From Sphingobium fuliginis (lineage in GTDB: Bacteria > Pseudomonadota > Alphaproteobacteria > Sphingomonadales > Sphingomonadaceae): DNA of 64,000 bases. Positions 8,814-17,605 of this stretch are shown piece after piece (the first letter of the stretch is position 1; every line of letters begins with the position of its first letter). The notes beneath the pieces were generated by a model that made no database searches, was not told the DNA's origin, and worked only from the letters and a program-made list of their open reading frames with translations. The stretch spans positions 434,001-498,000 of the forward strand of contig NZ_SEON01000001.1 in NCBI RefSeq assembly GCF_004152845.1, given 5' to 3'. Both the position numbers and the translations under genes were made by a program.

Positions 8814-10787
8814 ATGGATGAACATGCGACAGGGTGGCGAGCGTTCGTTGCACGCTTCCTGCCGCTGGTGCTCGTCGTCCTGCTGGTGGGTTCTCTCGGC
8901 ACGCTGCTCTACAGCGCCAGCCATGCGGCCCGCGACCATGAGCGCGCGCTGAAGGAACAGCGCCGCAGTTTCGAGATCATCGCCCTCGCCCGCGCGTTCG
9001 AGGCGAAGACCGCCCGCGCCGAAGTGACGCTGGCCCGCTATGTCATCAGCCTTGACCCCGATACCGGCCGCCTGTTCCAGGATCAGTGGCGCACCGCCGC
9101 AAGCCAGCTCAAGACGCTGAACTACACCACCCGCCATTCCGACTGGCAGCGCGGCAACGTCATGGCGTTGCAGGCGGCGTTCGACCAGCGCGGCAAGACG
9201 CTGAGCGAGATCGGCCTGCGCACCACCTACGACCAGAAGATGGCGGCGCTCGCGCAATTCCATCAGGCGGGCAGATCCCGCGACCTGATGCGCATCACGG
9301 CGCTGCTGGACCGCGTCATCCAGGCGGAGAATGCCCGCTTGCAGGAGCGCAGCCAGGCCGTGTCGCTGGCCGGGGATCGCAACGCCTGGTTCGGCAAGAC
9401 ATCGCAGCTTTTCGGGCTGGTGCTGCTCGTCTGCGTGCTGTTCGCGCTCTGGTTCGCCAATGCCGCCTATAGCGAGCGGCGCAATGCCCGCAGGCAGGCG
9501 GATGACGAGGCGGAACGCGCCGACCGGCTGGAGGAGGCCGTCGCCACCCGCACCGCCGAATTGTCGGACGCCTATGAACGGCTCAAGAAGGAGACCGCCG
9601 AACGCGCCGCCGCCGAGGAAAATCTGCGCCAGATGCAGAAGATGGACGCCGTTGGCCAGTTGACCGGCGGCATCGCCCACGACTTCAACAACATGCTGGC
9701 GGTGGTGGTCGGCGGTCTGGAACTCGCCAAGCGCAAGCTGCGGCTGAAACCGCAGGAGGCGAACCGCCATCTCGACAATGCGATGGAGGGCGCCAATCGC
9801 GCCGCCGCGCTGACCCGCCGCCTGCTGGCCTTCGCCCGGTCGGAACCGCTGCTGCCCAGCCCGGTCGATCCCGATGCGCTGGTGGCGGGCCTGTCCGACC
9901 TGATCGACCGGTCCATCGGGGACCAGATCACCATGGCCTTCGAAAATGAGGCGAAGGGCTGGCGGATCTTCGTCGATCAGCATCAGATGGAAAATGCGAT
10001 ATTGAACCTGTGCGTCAACGCCCGCGATGCGATGGACGGGCGGGGTCGGCTGATCATCAGGACAGGGCAGGCCGAACTCGCGCAGCATGAGATCGGGGAA
10101 TGCGCCGGCGGGGAATATGTGACCCTAAGCGTCAGCGACGACGGCTGCGGCATGACGCCCGACATCCTCTCCCGCGTGTTCGAACCCTTCTTCACCACCA
10201 AGCCGGTCGGCAAGGGCACGGGGCTTGGCCTCAGCCAGATTTTCGGCTTCGTGCACCAGAGCGAGGGAGAGATCCGCATCGAATCCGAACCCGGCAAGGG
10301 CACGAGCGTCCACCTCTATCTGCCCCGTCATATCGGTGCGGAAGGCGAAGACGCGATGGATGCGTCTGCGCCGGACCGGGAACCCGTGCTTCACCCACCG
10401 ATGCGCATCCTGGTGGTTGAGGACGATCCGCGCGTCCTCAACCAGACGATGGCGGCGCTCTCGGAACTGGGCCACCTGCCGGTCGCCTGCGATCATCCGT
10501 CGAAGGCGGCGAAGCTGCTCACCAGCCATCGGGACATCGGCCTGATCGTCAGCGACGTGCTGATGCCGGACATGACCGGGCCGGAGATGATCCGCACCCT
10601 GCCCCCCATCTATGCGCATCTGCCGGTGCTGTTCGTCACCGGCTATGCCGGCGATACGGCTGAAAGCGCCGATTTCGGGGGTCATGAGGTGTTGCGCAAA
10701 CCCTATACGCTGACAGGGCTGGCACAGGCGCTGTCGAATGCGCTCAGCGGATCGCACCACCCCGGAACAGCCGCGGCAGCAGAGTAA
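8814..10787 (+). CDS. Membrane-bound hybrid sensor histidine kinase with receiver domain
   Basis: A 657-residue kinase. It has an N-terminal TM helix, a periplasmic helical sensor of about 150 residues (CHASE3-like by layout only), a second TM (LFGLVLLVCVLFALWF), and a coiled coil leading to the HisKA helix with His289 in GGIAHDFNNML. The ATPase follows (NLCVNARDAMD, DDGCGM, FFTTKPVGKGTGLGL), then a C-terminal receiver with phospho-acceptor Asp581 in VSDVLMPDMTGPEM. The HDFNN box and fused receiver are common in alphaproteobacterial orphan kinases. No response-regulator gene is adjacent. An ATG 18 bases upstream (8796) is in frame but lacks any purine-rich site. The gene end overlaps its convergent neighbour by 44 bases. 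Confidence 0.88.
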   Translation: MDEHATGWRAFVARFLPLVLVVLLVGSLGTLLYSASHAARDHERALKEQRRSFEIIALARAFEAKTARAEVTLARYVISLDPDTGRLFQDQWRTAASQLKTLNYTTRHSDWQRGNVMALQAAFDQRGKTLSEIGLRTTYDQKMAALAQFHQAGRSRDLMRITALLDRVIQAENARLQERSQAVSLAGDRNAWFGKTSQLFGLVLLVCVLFALWFANAAYSERRNARRQADDEAERADRLEEAVATRTAELSDAYERLKKETAERAAAEENLRQMQKMDAVGQLTGGIAHDFNNMLAVVVGGLELAKRKLRLKPQEANRHLDNAMEGANRAAALTRRLLAFARSEPLLPSPVDPDALVAGLSDLIDRSIGDQITMAFENEAKGWRIFVDQHQMENAILNLCVNARDAMDGRGRLIIRTGQAELAQHEIGECAGGEYVTLSVSDDGCGMTPDILSRVFEPFFTTKPVGKGTGLGLSQIFGFVHQSEGEIRIESEPGKGTSVHLYLPRHIGAEGEDAMDASAPDREPVLHPPMRILVVEDDPRVLNQTMAALSELGHLPVACDHPSKAAKLLTSHRDIGLIVSDVLMPDMTGPEMIRTLPPIYAHLPVLFVTGYAGDTAESADFGGHEVLRKPYTLTGLAQALSNALSGSHHPGTAAAAE

Positions 10788-11625
10788 GCGCACCGATCAG
10801 CGGCCAGCGGCGCTGCCAGGGCTTGATCTGGATAGCGGTGCCGGCGTGGCGGTTGATCTTCCAAGCCAGATAATCGATGCCGCCGGCATAGGTGAAGCTC
10901 GCCTTGGCGAGGCGGACGACCGACAGCCACTTGCCGCGCCTTTGCAGCCGCCGCCAGAGGGCGGCCGCCTGATCCGGCTCCGGCGACGGGGGCAGGCCCT
11001 GGGCCAGCGCGGCTTCCCCGAAGCGCCGGTAACGGTCCGGATCGGCATCGACGATGGAAAGGGAGCGGCCCTTGCGCTCGGCCCGCAGTTCCGCGCCATA
11101 GGTCAGGGTGAAGCCGGTCTTCCACAGCGACAGCGCGTCCTGTTCCCGCACCATCGGGCGAGCGAGCGAAAGCAGCGTCGGGGCGGCGCCGGCAACGGCG
11201 GCGATGGCGCGCTGGCGGGCAAGGTCGTCCGCCGCCCAGAGCAGCCGCGCAGGCTGGGCAAAGCGCGCCCAGACCGACACATTGTCGGCGGCAGGGCTGT
11301 TGAGGCGCGCGAAGTCGGCCTCCGACAGCACCGCATATTTGGCGATCAGGCCATTATGTTCGAAGGGAAAGACATTGGGCGGGATCAGCCGGTTGGCGGT
11401 CGCGAGCCAGCGCTTTCCATAAGCGGCGCGATAGTCTGATACGATCAGGTAGAAATCCAGCATCAAGCCGTCGAGATTCTCCTCCCGCAGGCAGGAGCCG
11501 TAGAAGAGCACCGCCCGCGAAGCGTCGGGATATTGGGCCGCCAACGCGCCCGCCATCGCCGCCGCGCGCGGATCGGCGGGCGCGGCCAGTTCGGCGGTGA
11601 CGAGGGAGAGGAGAGTGTGAGGCAT
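10744..11625 (-). CDS. Tam41/MMP37-like nucleotidyltransferase-fold protein (possible CDP-DAG synthase)
   Basis: A 293-residue soluble protein not matched to a well-named bacterial family from memory, but with features resembling the mitochondrial CDP-diacylglycerol synthase Tam41. These are FYGSCL (G43-S44, the GS of nucleotidyltransferases), LDFYLIVSD (D57, a metal aspartate position), then PPNVFPFEHNGLIAKYAVLS (P83-S101), comparable to the Tam41 'VyfN..ng..iKYGVvs' block. WARFAQPARLLW (residues 119-130) is comparable to the LY.GRl.KPv segment. If correct it would activate phosphatidate with CTP. AAGGA precedes the start. It is followed by nothing on its strand and lies just downstream of the DUF938 gene. 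Confidence 0.5.
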   Translation of the reverse strand: MPHTLLSLVTAELAAPADPRAAAMAGALAAQYPDASRAVLFYGSCLREENLDGLMLDFYLIVSDYRAAYGKRWLATANRLIPPNVFPFEHNGLIAKYAVLSEADFARLNSPAADNVSVWARFAQPARLLWAADDLARQRAIAAVAGAAPTLLSLARPMVREQDALSLWKTGFTLTYGAELRAERKGRSLSIVDADPDRYRRFGEAALAQGLPPSPEPDQAAALWRRLQRRGKWLSVVRLAKASFTYAGGIDYLAWKINRHAGTAIQIKPWQRRWPLIGALTLLPRLFRGGAIR

Positions 11626-11665
11626 CGGTCCTTGGGCTCTCCCTTCGCAGGAGCGCGGCAGTCTT

Positions 11666-12310
11666 TCAATCCCGCCGCCGGAATATCAAGGACAGATTGT
11701 TCGCGGGCATTTCGACCAGTCGCTGAAATGCCAGCCCCTCGCCCTCCGCAATCGCAATGACATCCTCGACCCGACGCAGGCCCCACTCGGGATCGCGCGC
11801 CCGAAGCGATGCGTCGAAGGCAAGATTGCCTGGCGCGGTTTCGACATCCTCCCGCAGATAGGGCCCATAGAGATAGAGCAGGCCACCCGGCGGCAGCGCG
11901 GCCCCCGCCGCCTTCATCAAACCGAGCGTCGCTTCCCAGGGGCTGATGTGCACCATGTTGATGCACAGGATCGCGTCCGTCCTTTCCACCGGCCCGCCTG
12001 CGCTGGCATCGAGCCTGAGTGGCCGACGCACATTGGGGAGCCCCGCTTCCTGCCGCCACGCTTCTATGGATGCCAGCGCAGCCGGATCGGAATCGCTCGG
12101 TTGCCAATCGAGCGCGGGCAGGGCGGCGGCGAAGTACATCGCATGCTCGCCGCTGCCGCTCGCCACTTCCAGCACCAGGCCGGAGGATGGCAGTTCCTCC
12201 CGAAGCACCGCCAATATGGCGTCGCGATTGCGCTCCGTCGCGGGGGCGTGGCGCTTGCCCGCGGCGGCGAGGCCGGAACCGGGTTCCCACGGCTCCGGCC
12301 CGTCCGTCAT
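11666..12310 (-). CDS. DUF938 family SAM-dependent methyltransferase
   Basis: A 214-residue class I methyltransferase-like protein. KRHAPATERNRDAIL at the N-terminus and LEVASGSGEHAMYFA (the SAM-binding glycine loop, about residue 45) are typical of DUF938; INMVHISPWEATLGLM follows motif IV and LYLYGPY lies near residue 145. The target is unknown. Its ATG overlaps the stop of gcvPB (ATGA), so it is translationally coupled to the end of the glycine cleavage operon, although a functional link is not established. A longer frame upstream runs into gcvPB and is not used. Confidence 0.85.
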   Translation of the reverse strand: MTDGPEPWEPGSGLAAAGKRHAPATERNRDAILAVLREELPSSGLVLEVASGSGEHAMYFAAALPALDWQPSDSDPAALASIEAWRQEAGLPNVRRPLRLDASAGGPVERTDAILCINMVHISPWEATLGLMKAAGAALPPGGLLYLYGPYLREDVETAPGNLAFDASLRARDPEWGLRRVEDVIAIAEGEGLAFQRLVEMPANNLSLIFRRRD

Positions 12311-13878
12311 TCGGCCGCTTCCGCCAGCGCCGGCTCGGTCCATGTGAGGACCGGCTTGCGCGCAGCCAGCGTTTCGTCCAGGCGGCGGCGCGGGGCGAAA
12401 TAGGGCGCGCCTTTCAGCGCCTCGTCACCTGCCTTGGCGCGTTCGGCCAGGCTGCGCAGCGCCAGGATGAACTGGTCGAGCGCGGCCTTGCTCTCCGTCT
12501 CCGTAGGTTCGACCAGCATCGCGCCATGCACCACCAGCGGGAAATACATGGTCATCGGGTGGAAGCCCTCGTCGATCAGCCCCTTCGCGATGTCGAGCGT
12601 GGTGAAGCCTTCCGCCAGCCCCTTGTCGCTGAACAGCGCCTCATGCATGCAGGGGCCGCTGCCGCCGAAGGGCGCGTCCAGCACATCGTCCAGGCTGCGC
12701 AGGATATAGTTGGCGTTCAGCACCGCATCGCTGGCGACCTGCCGCAGGCCGTCCGCGCCATGGCTGAGGATGTAGGTCAGGGCGCGGGTGAACATGCCCA
12801 TCTGGCCATGGAAGGCGACCATGCGGCCAAAGGTCTGGCCGTGATGGTCTTCCGCCGTCTCTTCCTCGACCAGCACGAATTTGTCGCCCTGCTTTTCGAC
12901 GAAGGGCAGCGGCGCGAAAGGGGCGAGCGCTTCGGACAGCACCACCGGGCCGGAGCCGGGACCGCCGCCGCCATGCGGCGTGGAGAAGGTCTTGTGCAGG
13001 TTGATGTGCATCGCGTCGACGCCCAGATCGCCGGGGCGGACCCGCCCGACGATGGCGTTGAAGTTCGCGCCGTCGCAATAGACGAAGGCCCCGGCGGCAT
13101 GCACCGCGTCGGAGATCGTCTTCATGTCCCGCTCAAACAGGCCGCAGGTATTGGGATTGGTGATCATCACCGCCGCGACGTCAGGGCCGAGGCGGCCCTT
13201 CAGCGCTTCCAGATCGACCCGGCCGTCCGGTGTCGCCGGAATATCCTCGACCTTATAGCCGCAGAAGGCGGCGGTCGCAGGGTTGGTGCCATGAGCGCTT
13301 TCCGGCACCAGGATGACGCTGCGCGCATCGCCCCGCGCTTCCAGCGCCGCGCGGATCGCAAGCAGGCCGCATAATTCGCCATGCGCGCCCGCCTTGGGGC
13401 TCATCGCGACGGAATGCATGCCGGTCAGGGTCACCAGCCAGGCGGCCAGTTCATGGATCACCGCCAGCGCGCCCTGCACCGTCGATTGGGGTGCAAGCGG
13501 GTGAAGGTCCGCGAAACCGGGCATCCGCGCCACCTTCTCGTTCAGGCGCGGATTATGCTTCATCGTGCAGGAGCCGAGCGGAAACAGGCCAAGGTCGATG
13601 GCGTAGTTCTGGCGGCTGAGGCGGGTGTAATGGCGCACCGTTTCCTGCTCCGACAGGCCGGGCAGGCCAATGCTGTCGGTGCGGGCCAGATCGCCGAGAC
13701 GGCTGGCGACCTCTGGCGCTTCGGCAAAGTCGACGCCAGTTGTCTCGGTCGAGCCGATTTCGAAGATCAGCGCTTCCTCCAGCATCAGCGCCCGGTTGCC
13801 CGTGGCGGTCGCGGGCGCGCTGTCGGCTTTGGTCAGAGCCTGCGGCGTGGTCGGCCGGCCTTCCTTGAGCATGGTCAT
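12307..13878 (-). CDS. gcvPB: Glycine dehydrogenase (decarboxylating) subunit 2, P-protein beta
   Basis: A 523-residue PLP-binding half of the split glycine cleavage P-protein, which decarboxylates glycine and transfers aminomethyl to the lipoyl arm of GcvH. The PLP lysine lies in [16 protein letters not shown] followed by PGSGP. The N-terminal [14 protein letters not shown] and [13 protein letters not shown] are P-protein signatures. It overlaps gcvPA by four bases (ATGA), as expected for subunits of one heterotetramer. Expression should follow the upstream glycine riboswitch. Confidence 0.96.
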   Translation of the reverse strand: MTMLKEGRPTTPQALTKADSAPATATGNRALMLEEALIFEIGSTETTGVDFAEAPEVASRLGDLARTDSIGLPGLSEQETVRHYTRLSRQNYAIDLGLFPLGSCTMKHNPRLNEKVARMPGFADLHPLAPQSTVQGALAVIHELAAWLVTLTGMHSVAMSPKAGAHGELCGLLAIRAALEARGDARSVILVPESAHGTNPATAAFCGYKVEDIPATPDGRVDLEALKGRLGPDVAAVMITNPNTCGLFERDMKTISDAVHAAGAFVYCDGANFNAIVGRVRPGDLGVDAMHINLHKTFSTPHGGGGPGSGPVVLSEALAPFAPLPFVEKQGDKFVLVEEETAEDHHGQTFGRMVAFHGQMGMFTRALTYILSHGADGLRQVASDAVLNANYILRSLDDVLDAPFGGSGPCMHEALFSDKGLAEGFTTLDIAKGLIDEGFHPMTMYFPLVVHGAMLVEPTETESKAALDQFILALRSLAERAKAGDEALKGAPYFAPRRRLDETLAARKPVLTWTEPALAEAAE

Positions 13879-15233
13879 GCCAGTTCCTCCTCCAGCGCCT
13901 TCGCGAAGATTTCGATATCCTCCACCGTCACGGTTTCGGTGACGGCGACGACCAGTCCGTTGCCGATTGCCGGCGCGTCCGGGAACAGGCGACCGAGCGA
14001 GACGCCGCCCAGCACGCCCTTGTCCGCCAGGTTGCGGACGACTTCGCGGGCGTCCTTCGACAGGATCAGGGTGAATTCGTTGAAGAAACTGTCGTTGAGC
14101 AGCGTGACGCCGGGCACCTGGGCCAGCCGGTCGGCCGCCTGAACGGCCAGCCCATGGTTGAGCGCCGCCAGTTCCCGCAATCCCCTTTCGCCCAGCAGCG
14201 TCATATGGATGCTGAACGCCAGCGCGCAGAGGCCGGAATTGGTGCAGATGTTCGACGTCGCCTTTTCACGGCGGATATGCTGCTCGCGCGTAGAAAGCGT
14301 CAGCACGAAGCCGCGCTTGCCCGCCGCGTCCACCGTCTCGCCGCAAAGGCGGCCCGGCATCTGGCGGACATATTTCTGCTTGCACGCGAACAGGCCCAGA
14401 TAAGGCCCGCCAAATTGCAGGCCGACGCCGATGGACTGCCCTTCCCCGACGACGATGTCCGCATCCATATGGCCCGGCGCCCTGATCGCACCCAGGGCGA
14501 CCGGCTCGGTGACGACCGCGACCAGCAGCGCGCCCGCCGCGTGGGCGGCATCGGCGAGCGGCGTCAGGTCGGCGATGCGGCCGAGAATGTCGGGATATTG
14601 GACGACGACGCAGCTTGTATCCTTGTCGATCCCGGCGATCAGCGCGTCGGTGTCGGTGGCGGCGTCCAGCGTCGGCGCCTGATGCACCAGCGCGTCGCCG
14701 GTGAACTTCGCCATGGTGTTGGCGACCGAGACATAATGGGGGTGCAGGCCGGACGACAGGATCGCCTTGCCGCGCCTGGTGATGCGGCGGGCCATGCCGA
14801 TCGCTTCCCAGCAGGCGGTCGACCCGTCATACATGGAGGCGTTGGCGACGTCGCAGCCCAGCAGGCGCGCCACCTGCGTCTGGAATTCGAACAGCACCTG
14901 CAAGGTGCCCTGCGCGATTTCCGGCTGATAGGGGGTGTAGGCCGTCAGGAACTCGCCGCGCTGGATCAGATGATCGACGCTGGCGGGGACATGATGCCTG
15001 TACGCGCCCGCACCCAGGAAGAAGGGCGCTTCCCCCGCCGACAGATTCTTCCGCGCAAGGGCCGCCATGTGGCGCTCGACCGCCAGTTCGCTGGCATGGT
15101 CGGGCAGGCCGGCGATCTTGTCCGAAAGGCGGGCCTCGGCAGGAACGTCCACGAACAGGTCGTCAATGGAGGACGCCCCGATGACGGACAGCATGTCCTG
15201 CCGGTCGGTATCGGTAAGGGGTAGGTAGCGCAT
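13875..15233 (-). CDS. gcvPA: Glycine dehydrogenase (decarboxylating) subunit 1, P-protein alpha
   Basis: A 452-residue aminotransferase-fold subunit pairing with GcvPB. It begins [15 protein letters not shown] and includes [14 protein letters not shown] and [16 protein letters not shown], the conserved substrate-access motifs of the P-protein N-terminal half. It lacks the PLP lysine motif, as alpha subunits do. The start is set by GGAGATATGTGAA immediately upstream; the frame is open further but that stretch is a low-complexity palindromic repeat. It is preceded by gcvH about 120 bases upstream. Confidence 0.96.
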   Translation of the reverse strand: MRYLPLTDTDRQDMLSVIGASSIDDLFVDVPAEARLSDKIAGLPDHASELAVERHMAALARKNLSAGEAPFFLGAGAYRHHVPASVDHLIQRGEFLTAYTPYQPEIAQGTLQVLFEFQTQVARLLGCDVANASMYDGSTACWEAIGMARRITRRGKAILSSGLHPHYVSVANTMAKFTGDALVHQAPTLDAATDTDALIAGIDKDTSCVVVQYPDILGRIADLTPLADAAHAAGALLVAVVTEPVALGAIRAPGHMDADIVVGEGQSIGVGLQFGGPYLGLFACKQKYVRQMPGRLCGETVDAAGKRGFVLTLSTREQHIRREKATSNICTNSGLCALAFSIHMTLLGERGLRELAALNHGLAVQAADRLAQVPGVTLLNDSFFNEFTLILSKDAREVVRNLADKGVLGGVSLGRLFPDAPAIGNGLVVAVTETVTVEDIEIFAKALEEELA

Positions 15234-15249
15234 TTCACATATCTCCTCT

Positions 15250-15342
15250 CCCCTCCCCTTCAGGGGAAGGGCCGGGGGTGGGGACCATCCTCCAGACGCG
15301 GCGCCCGGGGCGGTCCCCAACCCCTCCCCCGAAAGGGAGGGG
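15250..15342. repeat. G/C-tract palindromic element between gcvH and gcvPA
   Basis: Two imperfect mirror copies, 15250-15286 (CCCCTCCCCTTCAGGGG...GGGGACC) and 15312-15342 (GGTCCCC...GGGAGGGG), each able to form its own small hairpin and to pair with the other over the whole length. It is the common intergenic palindrome type of alphaproteobacteria. Within the gcv transcript it would form a long stem and may protect or separate gcvTH from gcvPAB mRNA. Confidence 0.75.
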
Positions 15343-15353
15343 CTATTTGCTTC

Positions 15354-15725
15354 TCAAAGGCTCGCGACGAACTTCTTGTAGGCGGCTTCGTTCATCAGGC
15401 CTTCCAGTTCGCTGGCATCCGTGACGCGCAGCTTGAAGAACCAGCCATCCTCCTCGGCATCGCTGTTCACCAGCGCAGGCTCGTCTTCCAGCGCGCTGTT
15501 GGTTTCCACGACCTCGCCGGAAATCGGCGCATAGACGTCCGAGGCGGCCTTGACCGACTCCACCACGGCCGCGTCATCGCCCTTTTCGAAGGTCGTGCCC
15601 TCCGCAGGCAATTCGACGAACACGATGTCGCCCAACTGCTCCTGCGCATAATCGGTGATGCCGACCGTGGCGATTTCGCCCTCGACATCGATCCATTCAT
15701 GTTCGTCGGTGAAATAACGGCTCAT
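15354..15725 (-). CDS. gcvH: Glycine cleavage system H protein
   Basis: A 123-residue lipoyl carrier that shuttles the aminomethyl group between the P, T and L proteins. The lipoylation lysine is K59 in [14 protein letters not shown], the canonical ESVKA motif. The N-terminus FTDEHEWI and mid-section [19 protein letters not shown] are textbook GcvH. It sits 25 bases after gcvT in the riboswitch-controlled operon. Confidence 0.97.
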   Translation of the reverse strand: MSRYFTDEHEWIDVEGEIATVGITDYAQEQLGDIVFVELPAEGTTFEKGDDAAVVESVKAASDVYAPISGEVVETNSALEDEPALVNSDAEEDGWFFKLRVTDASELEGLMNEAAYKKFVASL

Positions 15726-15750
15726 AAATCAATCCCCTTCCGAAAAGGAC

Positions 15751-16902
15751 TCAGGCTTTGCGGCGATAACGGTGCGGAACGAACGGCATCGGCGCAACCT
15801 CCGCCGCGATGCGCTTGCCGCGCACTTCGATTTCGAGCGCCGTGCCGATCGCGCTGTGGGGCAGGCTGACCCAGCCCATCGCGATCGGCGCGCCCACCGT
15901 AGGCGCGAAGCCGCCGGACGTGACTTCGCCCACCTGCGCGCCGCCGGCATGGATCGTCGCGCCCTCCCGCGCCGGCAGGCGGCCCTCGATCCTCAGGCCC
16001 ACGCGCTTCGAACCCGGTCCGTCGGCCAATTCCTTCATCACCCGCGCATGGCCGATGAAGCCGCCTTCTTCCCGCCTGCGCTTATGGATGGCGAAGCCCA
16101 GATCGGCGCCGATGGTGCTGACGGCAGGCGTCAGGTCATGGCCGTAAAGCGGCAGCCCAGCCTCCAGGCGCAGGGAATCGCGTGCCCCAAGGCCGATCGG
16201 CTTCACCTGCGGCAACGCGCAGAGCGCATCGGCCAGCAGCGTCACATCCGCGGCGGGCAGGCTGATCTCGAAGCCATCCTCGCCGGTATAGCCCGACCGG
16301 CTGATCCACAGCGGAACGCCGCGCCAGGTGAAGAGGCCGGACTGCATGAAGATCAGATCCGCGGTTTCCGGGACCAGCGTGGCCATCGCCTCCCCCGCTT
16401 CCGGCCCCTGCAAGGCGAGCAGGGCCTGCTCGTCCATGTGATTCATCACCACTTCATCGGGCAGATGCTCGATCATCCAGCCGATGTCGTCATATTTGGT
16501 CGCGCCGTTGACCACCATATAGATGTCCGCGCCGTCGAAGGCGCCGTCCCCCAGGCGGGAGACCATCAGGTCGTCCAATATGCCGCCTTCTTCATCGAGC
16601 AGCATCGAATAGCGCTGGCGAAAGGGCTTCAGCCCCTTGATGTCGCTCGGCAACAGGATTTCCAGCGCGTCGTCCACGCCTTCGCCGGAAAAGCCTATCT
16701 GGCCCATATGGCTGACGTCGAACAGCCCGGCATGTTCGCGGGTCCAGGCATGTTCGGCCATGATGCCTTCATATTGGATCGGCATGTGATAGCCCGCGAA
16801 GCCGACCATGCGCGCGCCCCTGGCGCGGTGCCAGCCATCCAGCGGCAGGTCCTGCAACGGCAATTCTTCTTCGAGATGGGCGATGTCGTCATTGCCGGAC
16901 AT
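15751..16902 (-). CDS. gcvT: Aminomethyltransferase (glycine cleavage T protein)
   Basis: A 383-residue tetrahydrofolate-dependent enzyme that releases ammonia and forms methylene-THF from the H-protein-bound intermediate. AGYHMPIQYEGIMAEH near residue 36 and FDVSHMGQI (the aspartate of the T-protein active site) are conserved, as is SRSGYTGEDGFEI in the middle. It is the first gene behind the tandem glycine riboswitch. The start follows GGAAAGG with suitable spacing. Confidence 0.96.
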   Translation of the reverse strand: MSGNDDIAHLEEELPLQDLPLDGWHRARGARMVGFAGYHMPIQYEGIMAEHAWTREHAGLFDVSHMGQIGFSGEGVDDALEILLPSDIKGLKPFRQRYSMLLDEEGGILDDLMVSRLGDGAFDGADIYMVVNGATKYDDIGWMIEHLPDEVVMNHMDEQALLALQGPEAGEAMATLVPETADLIFMQSGLFTWRGVPLWISRSGYTGEDGFEISLPAADVTLLADALCALPQVKPIGLGARDSLRLEAGLPLYGHDLTPAVSTIGADLGFAIHKRRREEGGFIGHARVMKELADGPGSKRVGLRIEGRLPAREGATIHAGGAQVGEVTSGGFAPTVGAPIAMGWVSLPHSAIGTALEIEVRGKRIAAEVAPMPFVPHRYRRKA

Positions 16903-16983
16903 GAGGGGCGGCCTTTCCGTGCGAGGGTCATTGGCGACAGACGCGCCCGTCCGGAGTCGGACTCATCGCGTTTGCCACCCCCT

Positions 16984-17174
16984 CTGTCACGGAACCTGAG
17001 AGCTTTGACCACCAGTCAGGCGACCGGATGGCTTACCCCTTCGGTGGGACGGCGCGAACCGTCCGCTTTCCAGAGTGCCTGCCCATGATGCGGTCCTTTG
17101 GCCTGAGAGATTCCGGGGCGGTTGCTCCTTCGGCGACGGGGTGGCCTGAAAGGCTTCCCATGCTCTCCCGCATC
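16984..17174 (-). promoter_or_regulatory. Tandem glycine riboswitch (two aptamers) upstream of gcvT
   Basis: Read on the minus strand, aptamer 1 (17174-17087) begins GATGCGGGAGAGC, has GCCGAAGGAGCAA in the core and ends AATCTCTCAGGC, with the closing stem GATGCGG/CCGCATC. Aptamer 2 (17086 to about 16984) has GCACTCTGGAAAG, CACCGAAGGGGTAA and AGCTCTCAGG. These are the conserved blocks of the gcvT-type glycine riboswitch, both present and nearly consensus. The remaining 80 bases to the gcvT ATG must hold the expression platform; no U-run terminator is visible, so translational control is more likely. In this family glycine normally switches cleavage genes on. Confidence 0.95.
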
Positions 17175-17246
17175 AAGTCCGATGACCGAATCCACGGCAC
17201 CGGCGACAGTTCCGCATTGCGTGAAACGCGCCGCGCCGTCAATCGC

Positions 17247-17537
17247 TCAATCGGCGCCTTCCTCTTTTGCCAGCCGTTCGGCCAATATGCGCGCGGCCTG
17301 CCGCCGTTCGATCAGCCGCCGGTTGGCCGATGCGTCGTTCAGGACCAGGGCGCCAAGCCCCTCCTCCCCTTCGAACAGGCGCAGAAAGCGTTCGACGCCG
17401 GCGAAATTGGAGTCCGCGACCAGATGTCGCACCAGGTCGATCCGCCCCAACCAGAGCCGGTCGCCCTGCGCGCGCAGCAGGTCGGCAAGATCCTCAAGCT
17501 GGGCCGCGAGCGCGGCGATCTGCGGATGAAGGGCCAT
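17247..17537 (-). CDS. Small conserved helical protein (DUF6966-like)
   Basis: A 96-residue soluble helical protein with no signal peptide. The order LEDLADLLRAQGDRLWLGRI, a variable helix, then FLRLFEGEEGLGALVLND is reminiscent of DUF6966, where 'LLR..G...W..' is followed by 'F.GMGSLND'. Function is unknown. It ends 72 bases before the glycine riboswitch, on the same strand, and starts 68 bases after the end of dgt. It may be cotranscribed with dgt rather than with gcv. Confidence 0.55.
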   Translation of the reverse strand: MALHPQIAALAAQLEDLADLLRAQGDRLWLGRIDLVRHLVADSNFAGVERFLRLFEGEEGLGALVLNDASANRRLIERRQAARILAERLAKEEGAD

Positions 17538-17605
17538 GACCCGATGCGTAGAGCGGTTTCAGGGCAAAGGGAATGCCGGACCGTCGCGAATCTCCGGACA
17601 ATGGC

